This document shows positions 1 to 13,245 of a DNA stretch of 64,000 bases, piece by piece. Location of the stretch: assembly GCA_030549175.1 (NCBI GenBank), contig JAUKUA010000003.1, positions 5,394,001-5,458,000 of the forward strand, in the 5' to 3' direction. Both the position numbers and the translations under genes were made by a program. Each line of letters begins with the position of its first letter. Within the stretch, counting starts at the first letter, position 1. The DNA is from Lasiosphaeris hirsuta. Its lineage: Eukaryota > Ascomycota > Sordariomycetes > Sordariales > Lasiosphaeriaceae. The notes under the pieces are model-generated. The model searched no databases. It saw only the letters and a list, made by a program, of their open reading frames with translations, and was not told where the DNA came from.

Positions 1-3000
1 CTCCTGCGTCCCTCGTGCGCGTGCCATGTAGGGAGCACGGGCCAGGGAAAAGTTTGGATGGCTGGGCTGGCACGGCTGGGCTGGTGGCGGCGGCGGGTTG
101 GCGAGGGCGGAATAAGGGTCTCGGTGTGGTTTAGCGGTGTCGTCACCTCACCGACACACACCGTCCCAGAGTCTGAACGCCCCGTTTCTTACTGACGAAC
201 CAGATCCATTCTCCTCACAGGCTGTTGCAGCGCCAGTCAGCAAATCAAGCACATTAAGTCGCAATCACATGTCAGGTCAGCCGGGGGTTTTAAGCAGCAG
301 CCTTGTGTCTTCACTCTTATGCCGCAGCATTGGGTTTCTAGTTTTTCGGCTGCGAGAAAGATTTGTGGTTTCTGGCTGAGAGTCCCGTCTGTTCGCTGTG
401 GCCGTTGGTTGGGCCCCCGTGATGTTCGCCGCCTTGTCGAGCGGCAGCACCCGGCTGGCGCAGACAGTGGGAGTGGTGGTAGTAGGAATTTGTTGGCCGA
501 CTTTGTCAGACGAGAACAGTGCCAAGACCTTTTCAACCGCACATCGTTGGCTACGGAGCATCGATATTCCAGCGCAGTTTCGTCAGAAAACGCCTCTAGA
601 TCAATCGAATATCAGCTATCGGGATCAGCTTAAAGTTCTGCTGTTGGGTTTTGGGGTTCGTCGAATTGGGCTGTTTCATCTTCTTGGGCATTCTCGGCTG
701 TTAGGTTCTAGATGGAGAGGCCTAGGAGGCATTGGGCTCGTGGGCGGGACGGGATTCGCTATTGCCCGGCTCCAGGTCGCTCACAAGCCAGATGTGAAGG
801 TCCAGGAAACGTCTGTGCTTTCTTGCATGCTTCAGAGGAGCAGCTATCGAAATTCCCACGCAGCTGAGTGGTTGAGCCGTGAATCCCAGCTCACGGCCAG
901 GACCCATAAAAGGCTCACGTGGCAATTGCTCGCATCCACAATCCACAGCATCGACAGCGTCCGCGGCTTAGACGTCGAGGACGGGGAATGCGACCTCTAG
1001 TGCCTGACATCAAGTGGTAGCGTTCTAGATTTCTGCTGTGCCGATTGTTCTGCAGCAAGTACTGAGTAGTACTTGCAAGTAGCTTGTCAATTCGATGACC
1101 ACAAAGAGACCGTCGTTGAACTCTTGATGAGTTGGGATCTTTGGGGATCTTGAGGTTCCTCGGTCATCTGGGAAAACAGCGACCGGGCTGGAGTAGTGAC
1201 CTCGTTAGAAATGGCTGACCGGGGTTGGTAGAACCCCTTCTTCGTATCGAGTCAAGAAGGGGACTCCCATCGACAAGCATCGTGTTCCCCGTTGCCGCGA
1301 CTCGGCCTCATTTTTCCCTCTCTCTCCCGCCTTTCTGATGAATGTTGGCGGGCCAGTCCCACTGGACGGGTTCGGGCCCAGGCCACGGATCGGCTACATT
1401 CTTAGCGCGGTCCAAGGGGTCATGGGACCTCTTTTGCACGCAGGAAAGGCTCCACGGCCCATCATCCACGGTCCACTCTCGGTGCAGGCCGCATTGGAGG
1501 GGCGCCGCAAGACAGCAGCGCCAGGACGAGCAGCCATGGAGAGGTGCGAAACGGCGTCAGGCATCACGGAGTCATGTACCTACGCAGGATGGCTCCGGGC
1601 AGGTACAGGGCAGCAGCAATAGCAGGCACCTATGCGTCCTAGTTTGCGTCCTCTGCGTGAGCTGCCCCGAAGTGATTGGGTGCTTTTTCACTTGGACGCA
1701 TGTGATCAACCACCTGGCAACCCCAATCAAAGTGTTCCTACCTACAACGCCCGCACCTCGTGCTGTCCCTGCCCTGTCTCTGTCTTCGACCAGTGACGGC
1801 ACATCGTCACCACAACACCAGGAACTGGTGAGGAGTCGGTGTCGATTCTGGCGTTCCTGGAAGCAACAGGGCGGCTGAAACAGTCGGAAGGTGCTCTGTT
1901 TCAGTCCAGATAGCCTGTGCTTTCGTTTCTTTTTCTGTCTTTGCGTTTGAATCTTGGTATTTCCAGATCTGATTTGCCTCTGGCCGTCAATTGGATGCCC
2001 ATCATGCCAGTGCCCCTCCATGTATGTTGGCCCTATCTGCGGAAGCACGGCACTCTGGAACCCCTCTGCCCCTCACTCGCGTCAAGCAACTTGCATCTCG
2101 TTATAGCTGCATCGAGGACAATGGGACATGATGAGCATTCGGTGCTTGCTGCAACTATCGAACAACAGCACCTTGTAGAGCCGTCAGCGACTCGACTTGC
2201 CTAATATCCGTTTCGATGTTTGGGCAGGCAGCAAGGCCAAAAGTCCCACACATTTGATGCGCACACCCACAGACATTGAGATCACTCCATCTCAGGCCCC
2301 CCCCTACACCATCTCAGCGACGGAGATCTTCACACAGATTACTTCCACGGCGCGCCTTGGCCCCGCACCTTTAGGCATTTGGAGGAGCGGTCCTCCGTCT
2401 TGTCGGTTTCTCGGCTCGGCCACGGGAGCCAATTAGACAAGGCGGACTCACACCACCCTTGACTTCCTTAAGGTCTGCTTCGCGTTCTGGGACAATATTT
2501 TTCGACCGCCTCCGAATAGCCAACAAACAGCACGGCGGGCCATGCATCGTGCATGTAGTGAACTTCGTGGCGAGTGAATTCAGGACCTCCAAGGTAGGTC
2601 TTCCCTGGGCATATTGCTTTTGCTTGCTGTTCATTCTTTGGGCCACGGAGGCCGAAGCGTTCCTAATTCCTGGCAATGGCAGCGAAGAGGCGCCTGCAGC
2701 ATGTATTCGCAATGGTTGTAGTTCCCAGCCGATCCCAGCGGCCCGTCGGTGCTTGCAGCCCAACATAGACTCGTTCTCCACTGACACTCTCATCGCTATT
2801 GACTGAGTGGCGTGCTGGCGTTCTGTCAGCTCAGCTGCATGATATCGCCGTGGCCGTTGCTGCTTGGTCAACTCCAAGATGTGAAACGACGCGACGACAG
2901 GACGACATGGAGGCTGTATGCAAGTCCACTTTCTAGGGCTCACCCTATTCTGCACCTCGCTGGCGAAGGACTCTCAACTTTTTAGCCGAATCTTGACCAT

Positions 3001-6000
3001 GGGCTCCGGGCAGGCACAATCTGATTTTGGGAACCTAGAGGCTGCGGATATATGCGACTACCCGCCAGCTCTCATGGTCGAAGCTCCCCCTGGGAACCAC
3101 ATTATCCGGGAGGTCCCCTTTACTGAGATGGGTTGAGAGACTGGGGTGAATTTGAAAGAGAGAGGCACAACCGCGCCTAGTCGTGGTTGGCGTTACTATG
3201 TGGCTCTGGCTTGCCCAAGACAAATCTCAGAACAAGCGCCAGTGGTACATCGAGCGGCTCGGGAAGCTACATGCTACGCAGACGACTATGCCTCTGACCC
3301 CTGCTCTCTGCTTAAGGTCACTCTCGCGGGCCGCATGCGCCTGAAGGGCAGGGTCAGAATTGGTGTTAGGTTGCACATACGCCAAGCCCGAGTGCTATCC
3401 TGTTTTCTCGTCCACACTCTTTTGCTGTATATGTTGATTTTTCTGGGTGTAGATGTTTGCAAGGGCGCCGTGATAATGCCAAATGGATGAACTCCTCGAC
3501 GAGAGGAATCGCAATTGATATTGTTGGATGAGACACTGGAGAGCCGGCGGAGCTCACAGCTCGCGATGCAAAAGGTCAGAAGAGTGCTTGGGTCTAGAAC
3601 GGGCCAAGGGCTTCGGCTCCGTCGATCGATAAAGAGAAACAATACACACCAGGACTCGGTCTGTGCTCGAGGTCCTCATCGTGCTTTGGAAGTGTAGAAG
3701 AAATAGAGCTACTGGCAATAATGCCAGGTTACCATCTGTGATATTAAATAGTGAGGTGATCGGACGTCGTGGAATGTTCACTGGCAATTCGCGGCCGAGG
3801 CAGAAAACCAGAGACCCTGCAGAATCGGGCTGCTCAGCAGATCAACAACCCATTGAATTTTTGACTTCGCCTGCCGAGCCTTAGCGCCTAGCCCCCGTCT
3901 CAAAATGGGCACATGAGCAGCAGCCCCAGTCTGGCGGGTTCTGGGAGAACAAAAGCCAAAGACGGCCGCATCGCATTGTGTATCTGTCTTCCCTCTGGCT
4001 TACCGTCATTATTTTTGATTGCCAGCATCTGCATCTGCCACTGCCGCCTCATAACTGCCCCTTTCCTCCGGGCATAGTACGAGTTCGGCCCTCGGTCATT
4101 CTGGAAACTGTCAGTCCTCTCACGAAGTCGTCGTTAGTCACCTGGGCGAAGACGGTGGCACTGCTCTCCAGCGACCCCCAAGTAAACACCGGACTGGACG
4201 GGTGCCACTTTGGTTTGATCCTGCCAGGTATCCCGGGCAGACGTGTTGACAAGGACTCGGAGTGTGGTTAGGCAAGCCAGTGAGGGTTTCTGCAATTGTC
4301 ACAGAGTTGCTCCACCCTGTGCTTCCTAAGGCCTCGAATTCGACAGACGGGAACGCGTACTGCAGCTCGCACTAGAAGTGGCCGAAGTTGACACAGCAGA
4401 TCTCCAAGTCGAAGGCATCTCGAGATAGCCTAGGAGATTGCCCTGACGGCTGCCGCAGGCATCGCCGGGCCCCCATCTGAGGCTATTTCTAGGTACCCGC
4501 CTCCCGGTCTTCCTAAGGTACCTAGCTCCCCTTTTCGCCCTTTCTCGCTGCTGCTGGTTGGAGTCACGTCACAGCACGTCTCTACATCACGCTGGTTCGC
4601 CGTCCGCCGCACCAAGCTTCCGCTTTTTTTTTTCTTTTACATCACACGATACATAAGTCCAGCCTCCCGGTATCCAGCGGCAGCTACCAACAAAATAGGA
4701 CCACCCTTGCCCACCCACAGCTGCACTCAACCACAACCTGCTCCCCCCCTCCCCCCCCCTTTTTTCGCAACACATCTTGCACACCTCGATCTCACCTCCA
4801 CCTTCAACGGTTTCTCGAATTCTCAGTTATCAATCATTGATTGACGATTGAACCGTGGGCTTGTTTAGTCTGTTTTTAGATCGCTCTATTGCCCGGCTTG
4901 CAGGTCGCAGCTCGCGGCTCGCGCCCCTCTTCCAGCCAGAGTTAGCCAACCGGACCGCGACCATTTGCACTCGTCCCTCGCGACCTACGCACTGCTTGCC
5001 GACAGGCTCGTGCTCAATTCCCCCTCCTCCAGTGACGACGGCACCCGTAACCCCTCACCACCCGGGGTCCAGCACAGGACCTTTACCCAACTCCATCTCC
5101 CTCTCGTCTCGATCCCGCCATCACTCGTCAAACGAGGCTCTGCGCAATCCCGACGCGCTCGCAGGACCACCTCAGACAGAATCAGCGTAAGTGCTAAAAC
5201 TTTGGTTCCATCGCCGGTTTGTGTCACTCTGATAACTGCCTATCCCCATCCTTTTGTCACCGAACTGTCCCAAAACACTCACCTCACTCCGCTGCCTTCC
5301 CGACCCTTGCCTCTTTCCTGCCCCAACCCCTCCTCGGCCCACTGTGGTTGGCTGCATTCGAGGGACAGAGCGCCAAGTGCCTGGCCATCTGACCTCACCA
5401 GACGCGTGAGTGTGGCCTCTGCATGGCCATGTCCAGGAGTTGCTCGAGAAGACGGAAAGTGCCCTGCTCGACCTTGATTCAATAGGACAGCAGTGCGCTC
5501 ATCATCATCGTCAACATCGTTGAGGTATCGCTGTTGCTGTTGCTGTCGCTTCGTCTTTTGGGCGTGCGATTTACCGATTTGCACCTAGGCTTTGCCGAAG
5601 CGAACGAAGCTGGCGTCTTTCTCCGTTGGCGTTCCCCCCTCCAGACGGGACTGCATTCCCAGCATTTCTCAGCATTCTCGAGTACATGCGCCTTGCGTCG
5701 CCCCAGAGCCACTTGACTTGGCCTGCGAGCATCGATGCACCCACTGGGTCTACGCTTGTGTATGGTCGCCACCACATGCCCTGTCGTTCCCCGCCGTCAT
5801 TTCACTTAAGCTAGCATCGCCCGCCCCTCCACGACCTCACTTCAACTGACCTCCGAAATTCAATCTGCTTATTGCTGCCTCGCCGTTCACCCTCACAACG
5901 TCTCCTGTCCCCACCTTCACAATCACGTTGCCTTCACCTACTGAACTTTCCCCTACAACCATTTTTGGTCACCCGCAGCCCTGAGAGACCTCTCTGACCG

Positions 6001-6434
6001 CATCGCATCCTAGTTCCCGCACTCAATCTACCTGTCGCAGCCTGCCGCATCAACTGACGAAAGATCCACCAATTTTTCTATCCTGCGCCGCCCACTACCG
6101 CCCGCATTCCTTCCTCTAAATCTGCCATTCCAACAAGTCGACAGCCCGACACCGACCTACGAGCACCTATCACGCACAAGCGCCCAACGCCCTCCCCGCA
6201 TCCTCAATTCGGGACAGCTGCCATCTTCTGCCCCAACGAGACAAGTCAGGTTGCTGCCACACTTGGGCCCGACACATCGAGCCTCCTAGCTGTGTTCCGT
6301 TCATCGGCTTTGCGTCACCTGTTGCCCAACACGGCCCGCATCAACGCTTTCACGATCCTTCCCCTCGCGCTCCGAATTGCCGGATCCATTGAGTCTCTAG
6401 ATCGGTAGCACGGACTTATCTAGTATCCATCAAG
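1..6434. other. Gene-free stretch: GSK-3 upstream region and probable long leader
   Basis: I found no reading frame with a recognisable protein family on either strand. The frames present are short and lack domain-like composition. From about 4610 the + strand becomes strongly pyrimidine-rich (for example 4621-4640 and 4740-4765), as is common at fungal transcription starts. From there to the GSK-3 start codon at 6435 the sequence looks like leader: C-rich, without long frames, and with several upstream ATGs, including 5423 and 5429. A strong donor-like GTAAGT at 5187 suggests that the leader may be spliced, but I could not assign an acceptor. The start of transcription is an inference. Confidence 0.5.
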
Positions 6435-7927
6435 ATGGCTTCGAATCGCCCGGCAGCGTTCAATACCTTGCGGATGGGAGGTGAGTTTGCCCAAGAAAGA
6501 CGACATGGCCCTCTGCCACACATCTAACTGACAAATTTTTATTGCAGAAGTCATTCGCGAAAAGGTTCAAGATGGCGTCACAGGCGAAACAAGAGAGATA
6601 CAGTACACACAATGCAAGATTGTCGGCAATGGGTCCTTCGGCGTCGTCTTCCAGACCAAGTTGTCTCCCTCAAACGAAGACGCTGCCATCAAGCGCGTCC
6701 TGCAGGACAAGCGGTTCAAGGTTGGTGCGCCCGCTTTCTCAACCGTGTTGGTCATGACACTTACGGCCCACAGAACCGTGAGCTCCAGATCATGAGGATT
6801 GTGCGACACCCCAACATTGTGCAGCTGAAGGCTTTCTACTACTCCAACGGCGAGCGCGTAAGTCATAGACCCACCAGCTGAATCGGGATCGTGCTCACTA
6901 TCGCCGCAGAAAGACGAGGTATACCTGAACTTGGTGCAGGAGTTTGTCCCCGAAACGGTCTACAGGGCCTCGAGGTTCTTCAACAAAGGGAAGACAACCA
7001 TGCCCATCCTCGAAGTCAAGCTGTACATCTACCAGCTCTTCAGAGCTTTGGCATACATCCACTCGCAAGGTATCTGCCATCGCGACATCAAGCCTCAGAA
7101 CCTCCTGCTCGACCCAAGCAGCGGTATCTTGAAACTATGCGATTTCGGAAGTGCCAAAATCCTTGTGGAGAATGAGCCAAATGTATCGTATATCTGCTCG
7201 CGATACTACAGGGCGCCAGAGTTGATTTTTGGCGCGACCAACTACACAACCAAAATTGGTAAGTCCCCCCCTCAAGACAGTATCTTGTTTTTTTTATAGT
7301 GTTTTGTCAAATCGGCCGATCAACTTACTTTGACTAGACGTATGGTCCACTGGCTGTGTCATGGCTGAGCTCATGCTTGGACAACCGCTTTTCCCTGGAG
7401 AATCAGGCATTGATCAATTGGTCGAGATCATCAAGGTCTTGGGGACACCGACTCGAGAGCAAATTCGAACTATGAACCCGAACTACATGGAGCATAAGTT
7501 CCCTCAGATCAAACCCCATCCCTTCAACAAGGTCTTCCGGAAGGCGGATGCGAATGCGATCGACCTCATTGCTCGTCTCCTTGAGTATACCCCGACGGAG
7601 CGCCTCGGGGCCATAGACGCCATGGTTCATCCGTTCTTTGACGAACTGCGAGACCCTAACACGCGGTTCCCCGACTCTCGGCACAACACAGGACAGCTGA
7701 AGGACCTCCCACCCCTGTTTGACTTTACTCGGCATGGTAAGCACCATTTTTCAAGCTGCTGAGGGTTTCAAATATGCTAACTAGATTTGACAGAACTGTC
7801 AATCAACCCTCAACTCAACCACCAGCTCGTGCCGCCCCACATGAGGCCGTTGCTAGCTGCGCGTGGACTTGACATTGACAATTTCACACCGATGAGCAAG
7901 CAGGACATGATGGCCAAACTAGACTGA
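6435..7927 (+). CDS. gsk3: Glycogen synthase kinase 3 (GSK-3) family Ser/Thr kinase
   Basis: Six exons join into a 394-residue kinase: 6435-6480, 6548-6720, 6774-6857, 6910-7258, 7338-7736 and 7794-7927. All introns are GT-AG. Visible motifs are a glycine loop GNGSFGVV (residues 42-49), the ATP-binding lysine K64, the arginine R75 equivalent to the primed-phosphate contact of human GSK3 beta, HRDIKPQN with catalytic D160, DFG (179-181) and the activation segment [13 protein letters not shown] with Y195 at the autophosphorylated tyrosine position. Length matches fungal GSK-3. The family phosphorylates primed substrates and links nutrient, stress and clock signalling. The start is the first ATG giving the family N-terminus. 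It is followed by a conserved short first exon. The N-terminus lacks the inhibitory serine motif of animal GSK-3. Identification is secure; exon edges are predicted. Confidence 0.96.
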
Positions 7928-9492
7928 AACCGTGTAGCCTTGGCGAGTTTGCTCCCGTCGTTTACCGGCCGCAGCGTCAGTCTTGTGGACTATTTGTGCC
8001 GTCTTTTGGACGGCAAAAGCATCACCTAGAATTCCTAAGGCAGCGACTCTCTGCTCGCCCATTCCGCTTATGACCCGAGACGAAAGAAAACTATCGTGGG
8101 ACCCGCAGAACCAGGATGGCACAACCCAATCGACACGACCAAATATCCGCGCCGGCAGTCACATGCCACAGGCAATGTCGAGGAGCCACCCCGAGTTCTG
8201 GTGGGTGTTTTGGGACAGTGCGTGCGCGTCAACAAGCAGCACGCCTGCAAGGGGAACAACAGCACCGGCTGGTTGTCTGATGATGGAGAGCCGCTTGAGG
8301 AAGACGACGGACCACGTTTTTTAGATTTCTTTTCTGCATGACCGAGATGGCTTTTGCTTATTTCACGCCTCAATATTCCGGCAGGGCTCTTATTCCTGTG
8401 GCTGGCGTCCACAAAGGTGGCTGGACCTTTTGCTTCTGCGCGGCTTTCCGGAATCCCCCGTGTCGTCGTCTTGGTCTTGTTAGGCGGCAATGATTGATGG
8501 ATTATGGCATATTACATATCTCTGTCGGATCCGAATTAGGTGGCGAGAGGAAATGATTGGCCCACTCTGGTGTTTTGGTTCGGAAAGGAGCAGTACTCGG
8601 TTGAGCAGCGCACTGGGGAAAGGGTGATGACAAAGGCGAAACGGAGCTGGATGGATATATGGGCGTGTCCAGTTCCCTCATGATGGTGGAAAAATGGCAC
8701 CTGGCCTGCTTGGTATTCATGGCATGATTGAAAAAAGATTCATTACTTTCCAGTTCCTATGAGAGCACACGTAGACGCGCCGCTGTGCATCTCGACTCAG
8801 CAGGTGGCTACAAAAAGGTTATAGGGACTAGTAGGCTGGCTAGGTACGCCGTTAAGATCAGCAAGGAAAAGGCTGCTGCTCTTGATGAAAATGGATGCAT
8901 TCTCCTCGGTCTCTCGCTTTGATTCCAGCGATCGCAGATTGTCTGCGTGCGAGTGTGCATGATTTAAGCGTAGGCTATCTCTGGCCATTTGGGTTTGCGG
9001 AGCAACATGAAACAGAATCAATTACGGTACTTACATGGTTTGTGATCTCGATGTCTGCAGCGACTGAGCTTTGGATAGGACGTCATCGGGCGCCTATGGG
9101 CAAGTCACAACGGTATCGTTCCTTCGTGATGTACCAATCACACTGCCGTGTAAGAAAAACAAATGTGCATACCGTACCGTATACAAGGCATTTATTGAGT
9201 TAGCGCGGCTCGCGGCTATGCCACCCTGTCACTACGAGGCAGTCACGCTAAACCACGCTAAATCACGCTAACCCACGCTAAACCACGCTAAACTGCACCC
9301 AGACCCGCTGCAGCCAATTTACGCGGGTGACGGTTGACTGAGTTTCAAGGCAAGCACGATTTCACGATTGAGAGCCTCGTCTCATCAACACCTCGACCAT
9401 CTTCTATCAGCAAGCAGGTCTAAGCTGCACATTTGGCTGGTTTCCTCTCGCAGCACAACACAGCTTCTAGATACGAAACACAGCAAGCGACA
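7928..9492. other. Intergenic region between gsk3 and CBP80
   Basis: This holds the gsk3 3' untranslated region and the CBP80 promoter. No coding frame with family resemblance was seen. The only distinctive element is the 10-bp tandem array at 9244-9293, listed separately. Confidence 0.6.
9244..9293. repeat. Tandem array of five 10-bp CACGCTAAAC units
   Basis: Five adjacent copies of CACGCTAAAC, with single changes in the second and third units, begin at 9244, about 200 bp upstream of the CBP80 start codon. The 10-bp period is close to one helical turn. It could present repeated protein sites on one DNA face or be a simple minisatellite. Confidence 0.85.
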
Positions 9493-12154
9493 ATGGCTGA
9501 CTACGACCGACGGCCGGGCGGAGACCGCAGAGGCTACAACAACTCAAAAAAACGACGATACCAAGGTAAGCCAGCTTCCAAGCCCATCTACCCCGTTCTT
9601 CGCTTGAACCACATTGACGATATTCCCCAAGACCGGCCAGATGATGATGAATACGACCGTCGCGGCTCCCGGCGCCGTTTCGATGCACCGCCGCCGCACG
9701 TGCGCATCCGCAAGCAGCTGCTCTCCATCGCCGAGAACCCAATGCGCCCATGGCACGAGGAGGTAGCGTCGATCGCCAACCTCTTTACTGACACCTGGGA
9801 GGAGGACCACATGTTGCGCGGCAACTTCGTCGACCTGGTCCTGCAACTCGCTGTCGAGCAGCCGCTCAAGACGCCTTTCCTGGCCGCCGTGGTGCTGGTC
9901 GCCAACACGAACCGCGCCGAGGTCGTCAACATGCTGCTTGCCAAGCTTGTCGCGAACATCGAGGCCCGTATTGGTCAGGGCGAATGGCGCGATGTGAAGC
10001 TGTACCTCAAGCTTCTGGCGTGTCTGCAAAGTTGCCTAGAGGGGGACGGCGTCTTTCCGGTCTTGGAGGAGCTGTTTTCAAGAGCGGTCGATTTGCAGAC
10101 GGCCAGCTCGGAGGACGTAGGTTCCGTCCAATTTATAATCCACGCCGGTTAAGTGAATGCTGACAACGTGACAACAGACAATCGGAACGGAACTTGTCAA
10201 GATCATCTTGCTCACGCTCCCATATGTCATGGCTGCTGCCCCCGGCCAGTGGAGCCAGAAGGCAGCAGATCTCATGGAGAAGACTGAGATTATTGCCTTG
10301 GAGCCGCACGCTCTCCAGATTCTGATCGAGCCATATCACCCGGAAAACAGCGAGGAAAGCTCAACTCCGTCGTCAAGTGTGATCAAATTGCTTCAAACCC
10401 AACTGCAGTCGGAAGCAAACAATGGATGGGCGCTCCCCTGCCTCCCGAGACCGTGGGAGTTTCCCCCAGGAGAGACAGAACAAGTGTCTAAGCTGGCCAA
10501 TGCTGCCAAGCATGCACTCCCTCCGATTACAATTCCACAGACAGTAGTCGCTGGACCCCGGCCCCTGTTCCCAGAGGTTTACTTCTCCGTTTACGGCAAC
10601 CAGGAGGTCGAGTCTGTTCCTTCCATCAATACCGCAGCAGCGTGCTTGATTCGCGACGCCCTCCTTGACACCATTAACATTATGGACTACAACCGCAATG
10701 TCACGGCCCGCCATCTAATTGAGGTGGACTGCTTCTTTGCGCCCCGAACCTTTGCAGCCAGAGCCACACCATTTGATCGTCTGCGTGATATCGAGCCGCC
10801 AAAGTCGACCTGGAAGCCGGAGGATGTGGCAGTCGATGCTGTCTTCTCACAGCTATTCCAGCTCCCCAATCCGGAACATAAGTTGGTCTATTATCATGCC
10901 GCGCTCACCGAGGCTTGCAAACTAGCGCCAGCTGCAATCGCGCCAAGCCTTGGGCGTGCCATTCGGTATCTCTACCGTAATGTCCATCACTTGGACATGG
11001 AGCTTGATAGCCGTTTCCTTGACTGGTTCTCGCACCATCTGAGCAACTTTGGCTTCACCTGGAAGTGGACTGAGTGGGTGGACGACGTATTCCTACCGGA
11101 CTTGCACCCGCGGAAGGCGTTCATCAGGGGGGCGATCGACAAGGAGATCCGACTGAGCTTCGCTCAACGTATCAAGAACACTCTCCCGGAGGCCTACCAA
11201 GAGTTGGTCGAGCCCGAAATGGAGAAAGAGATGCCCGATTTCAAGTTTCTTGACGATAGTGAGTTCATACCCCCCCCCCCCCCCCAATCTCAAAACATAA
11301 TTTCAGGTGTTCTAACTGCCATAGAAACCCCCTTCGCAGCCGAGGGCCGTGAGATCGCCGCCCTTCTTAGGAAGAAGGCAGCGGATGAGGAGATCCAGCC
11401 CGTGATTGAGCGCATCCACGCGCTCGCACTCGACAACAATCTTGACCCGCTCGTCACGAGTACCGATGTCTTTGTAACGGCTGTTCTGCATATCGGTAGC
11501 AAGTCGCTGTCACATGTCTTGGCCGCTATCGAGCGGACCAAGGACCGCCTTACGGATGCGGGTGCTGCGTCGGACGCTGCCCGCGCCCAAATCATAACAG
11601 CCGTCATGACGTACTGGGGAGGACACCCTGGAGTCGCCATCTCGATCGTCGAGAAGCTCCTCAACTACAGCATCCTCGCGCCGTCTGCCGTTATTAACTG
11701 GGCCCTGGTCCGCCACGCTGGTGAGACTAAGGGTCAGGCTCTCGCCCGCGCGCACATCTACGAGCTAGTTTTCCACACGGTCATCAAAGTGACGACCCGT
11801 ATACGCCAGGTCGCGCAGAAACCGGCGCTGACGCCCGAGGACGAGGCCGCGCACGAGGCTGAGGTGCGTAGCATGCGCGAGCTGTTCAGTGCTATGGAAG
11901 ATGCGCTAGTAGCGTGGGCGACCGGCGCCAAGGATGAGATGCTTGAGGATGGCACTGCAGATGCTGAGCGTGAGGCATTCATCCGTCGCTGGGGCGAGCG
12001 CTGGCTCCGGGTTTTCCGCCGTCGGGCAGCGATTGAGGAGGCTTTCTTGTTGGAGGCGGGTAAGGAGCGAGAGAAGCGGGTTGCTACTGCTGCTGCCGCG
12101 GAGGGAGATGGAAATGGAGCGGAGGTGGACGTGGAACTGGAAGACATCGCCTGA
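9493..12154 (+). CDS. Nuclear cap-binding complex large subunit (CBP80/NCBP1)
   Basis: Four exons (9493-9565, 9632-10116, 10178-11258, 11325-12154) give 822 residues. The N-terminus is the arginine/aspartate-rich leader of fungal CBP80, followed by the MIF4G-type helical domain beginning near RKQLLSIAENPMRPW and further helical repeats to the C-terminus. With CBP20 the protein binds the m7G cap of Pol II transcripts in the nucleus and promotes splicing, export and 3' processing. Introns one and three are each 66 nt and stay open when read through, so naive gene calling would retain them. Intron three holds a run of 16 C and a CTAAC branch site at 11312-11316. I chose the acceptor at 11324; an alternative acceptor at 11306 also keeps frame. 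The call is made from overall resemblance and length; intron three is the least certain part. Confidence 0.88.
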
Positions 12155-13245
12155 GGGACTCATCGGGGTTTCTTGGGGAGTGCATTGGTTTTGATTGGCA
12201 AGATGCATAACACCGAGGAATGAGACAACGACAGAGAAATCGAGAAGCGGGTGGCTCCTTGGTACGACATGGCAGATGTCGCCACGACGTGGTGCTCTTC
12301 TACCTCGGGACCGTCTCTGTCTTGTACAAGAATTGTAGTACCACATTCATACACCACAACAGGCAATAGTGGTAGAGAAAAGGATCAGAAAGGGAGGGGA
12401 ACGGACATGGGCGCTGTCGGAGACAAACTACCCGCCCTAAAGGGAGCCGTCTAGCGAGCAAAATAAAATTACTTTACTTATTACGTCTACAGTGGAGAGG
12501 TGGGTGATTGATAAGTGCTTGGCAATATCAACATGAATGTCTCCGCCCCTTGAACAAACCGTCAACAAGGTAACGTACATGCAGGACACAAAGCACATGT
12601 ATCTCGCCGCCTAAGCACCAAGTGGATAGAAGACCGCCTCATCCCGAATAGCAGGGCATGGAGAAATATGCATCCCCGGTTAGGATTGGGTATCTTGACT
12701 ATTTTCTCTAGCGGCTAATCTCCTCTCCTATCCAACATCGGGTGGTTGGTTCTTCTCTCCCAATCTTGCGCGATCTGACAGCTGCAAATTTCTAAGCTGG
12801 ATCGATACACCAGACACAACACACCCACTTCAAGGCTGAAAGCCCGACGGTATAATTCAATATGCAACAAGTCTCAAGTAGCTGTTTTGGTGGCGGGAGT
12901 AGTTAGCTCCAGTGCCTGCTGGGAAGAAAAAGAGCTGTGAAAAGTACCAGATGCTAACCCTTTCTGAAGAGGCAAGTAGCCCGGCTCGAGATGGCGGAGA
13001 ACGTAGAGACCGTTTCGGGTGGTCTCGGTGATTCACGATGCGACGGCAATTAAGATCGTATTGTAGTCGCTGCTCTCTCGGATAGCCGAGGTTATAATCA
13101 TGGCCCTAATAATCGTACAGCATTCCTTAAATATGCTGATCCTGTAGGAGCCATCCGCCCAACTCGAAAGGCTTCATACCGGCGTCCTCAACAAGCATCC
13201 CGCCCACCGTTTCATTTGTTCCGGTTTTTTTGCGCCACGCGGGTC
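12155..13245. other. Intergenic region between convergent CBP80 and SF3B4 genes
   Basis: The two flanking genes converge, so this stretch should hold both 3' untranslated regions. No open frame of note and no RNA gene was seen. Confidence 0.6.
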
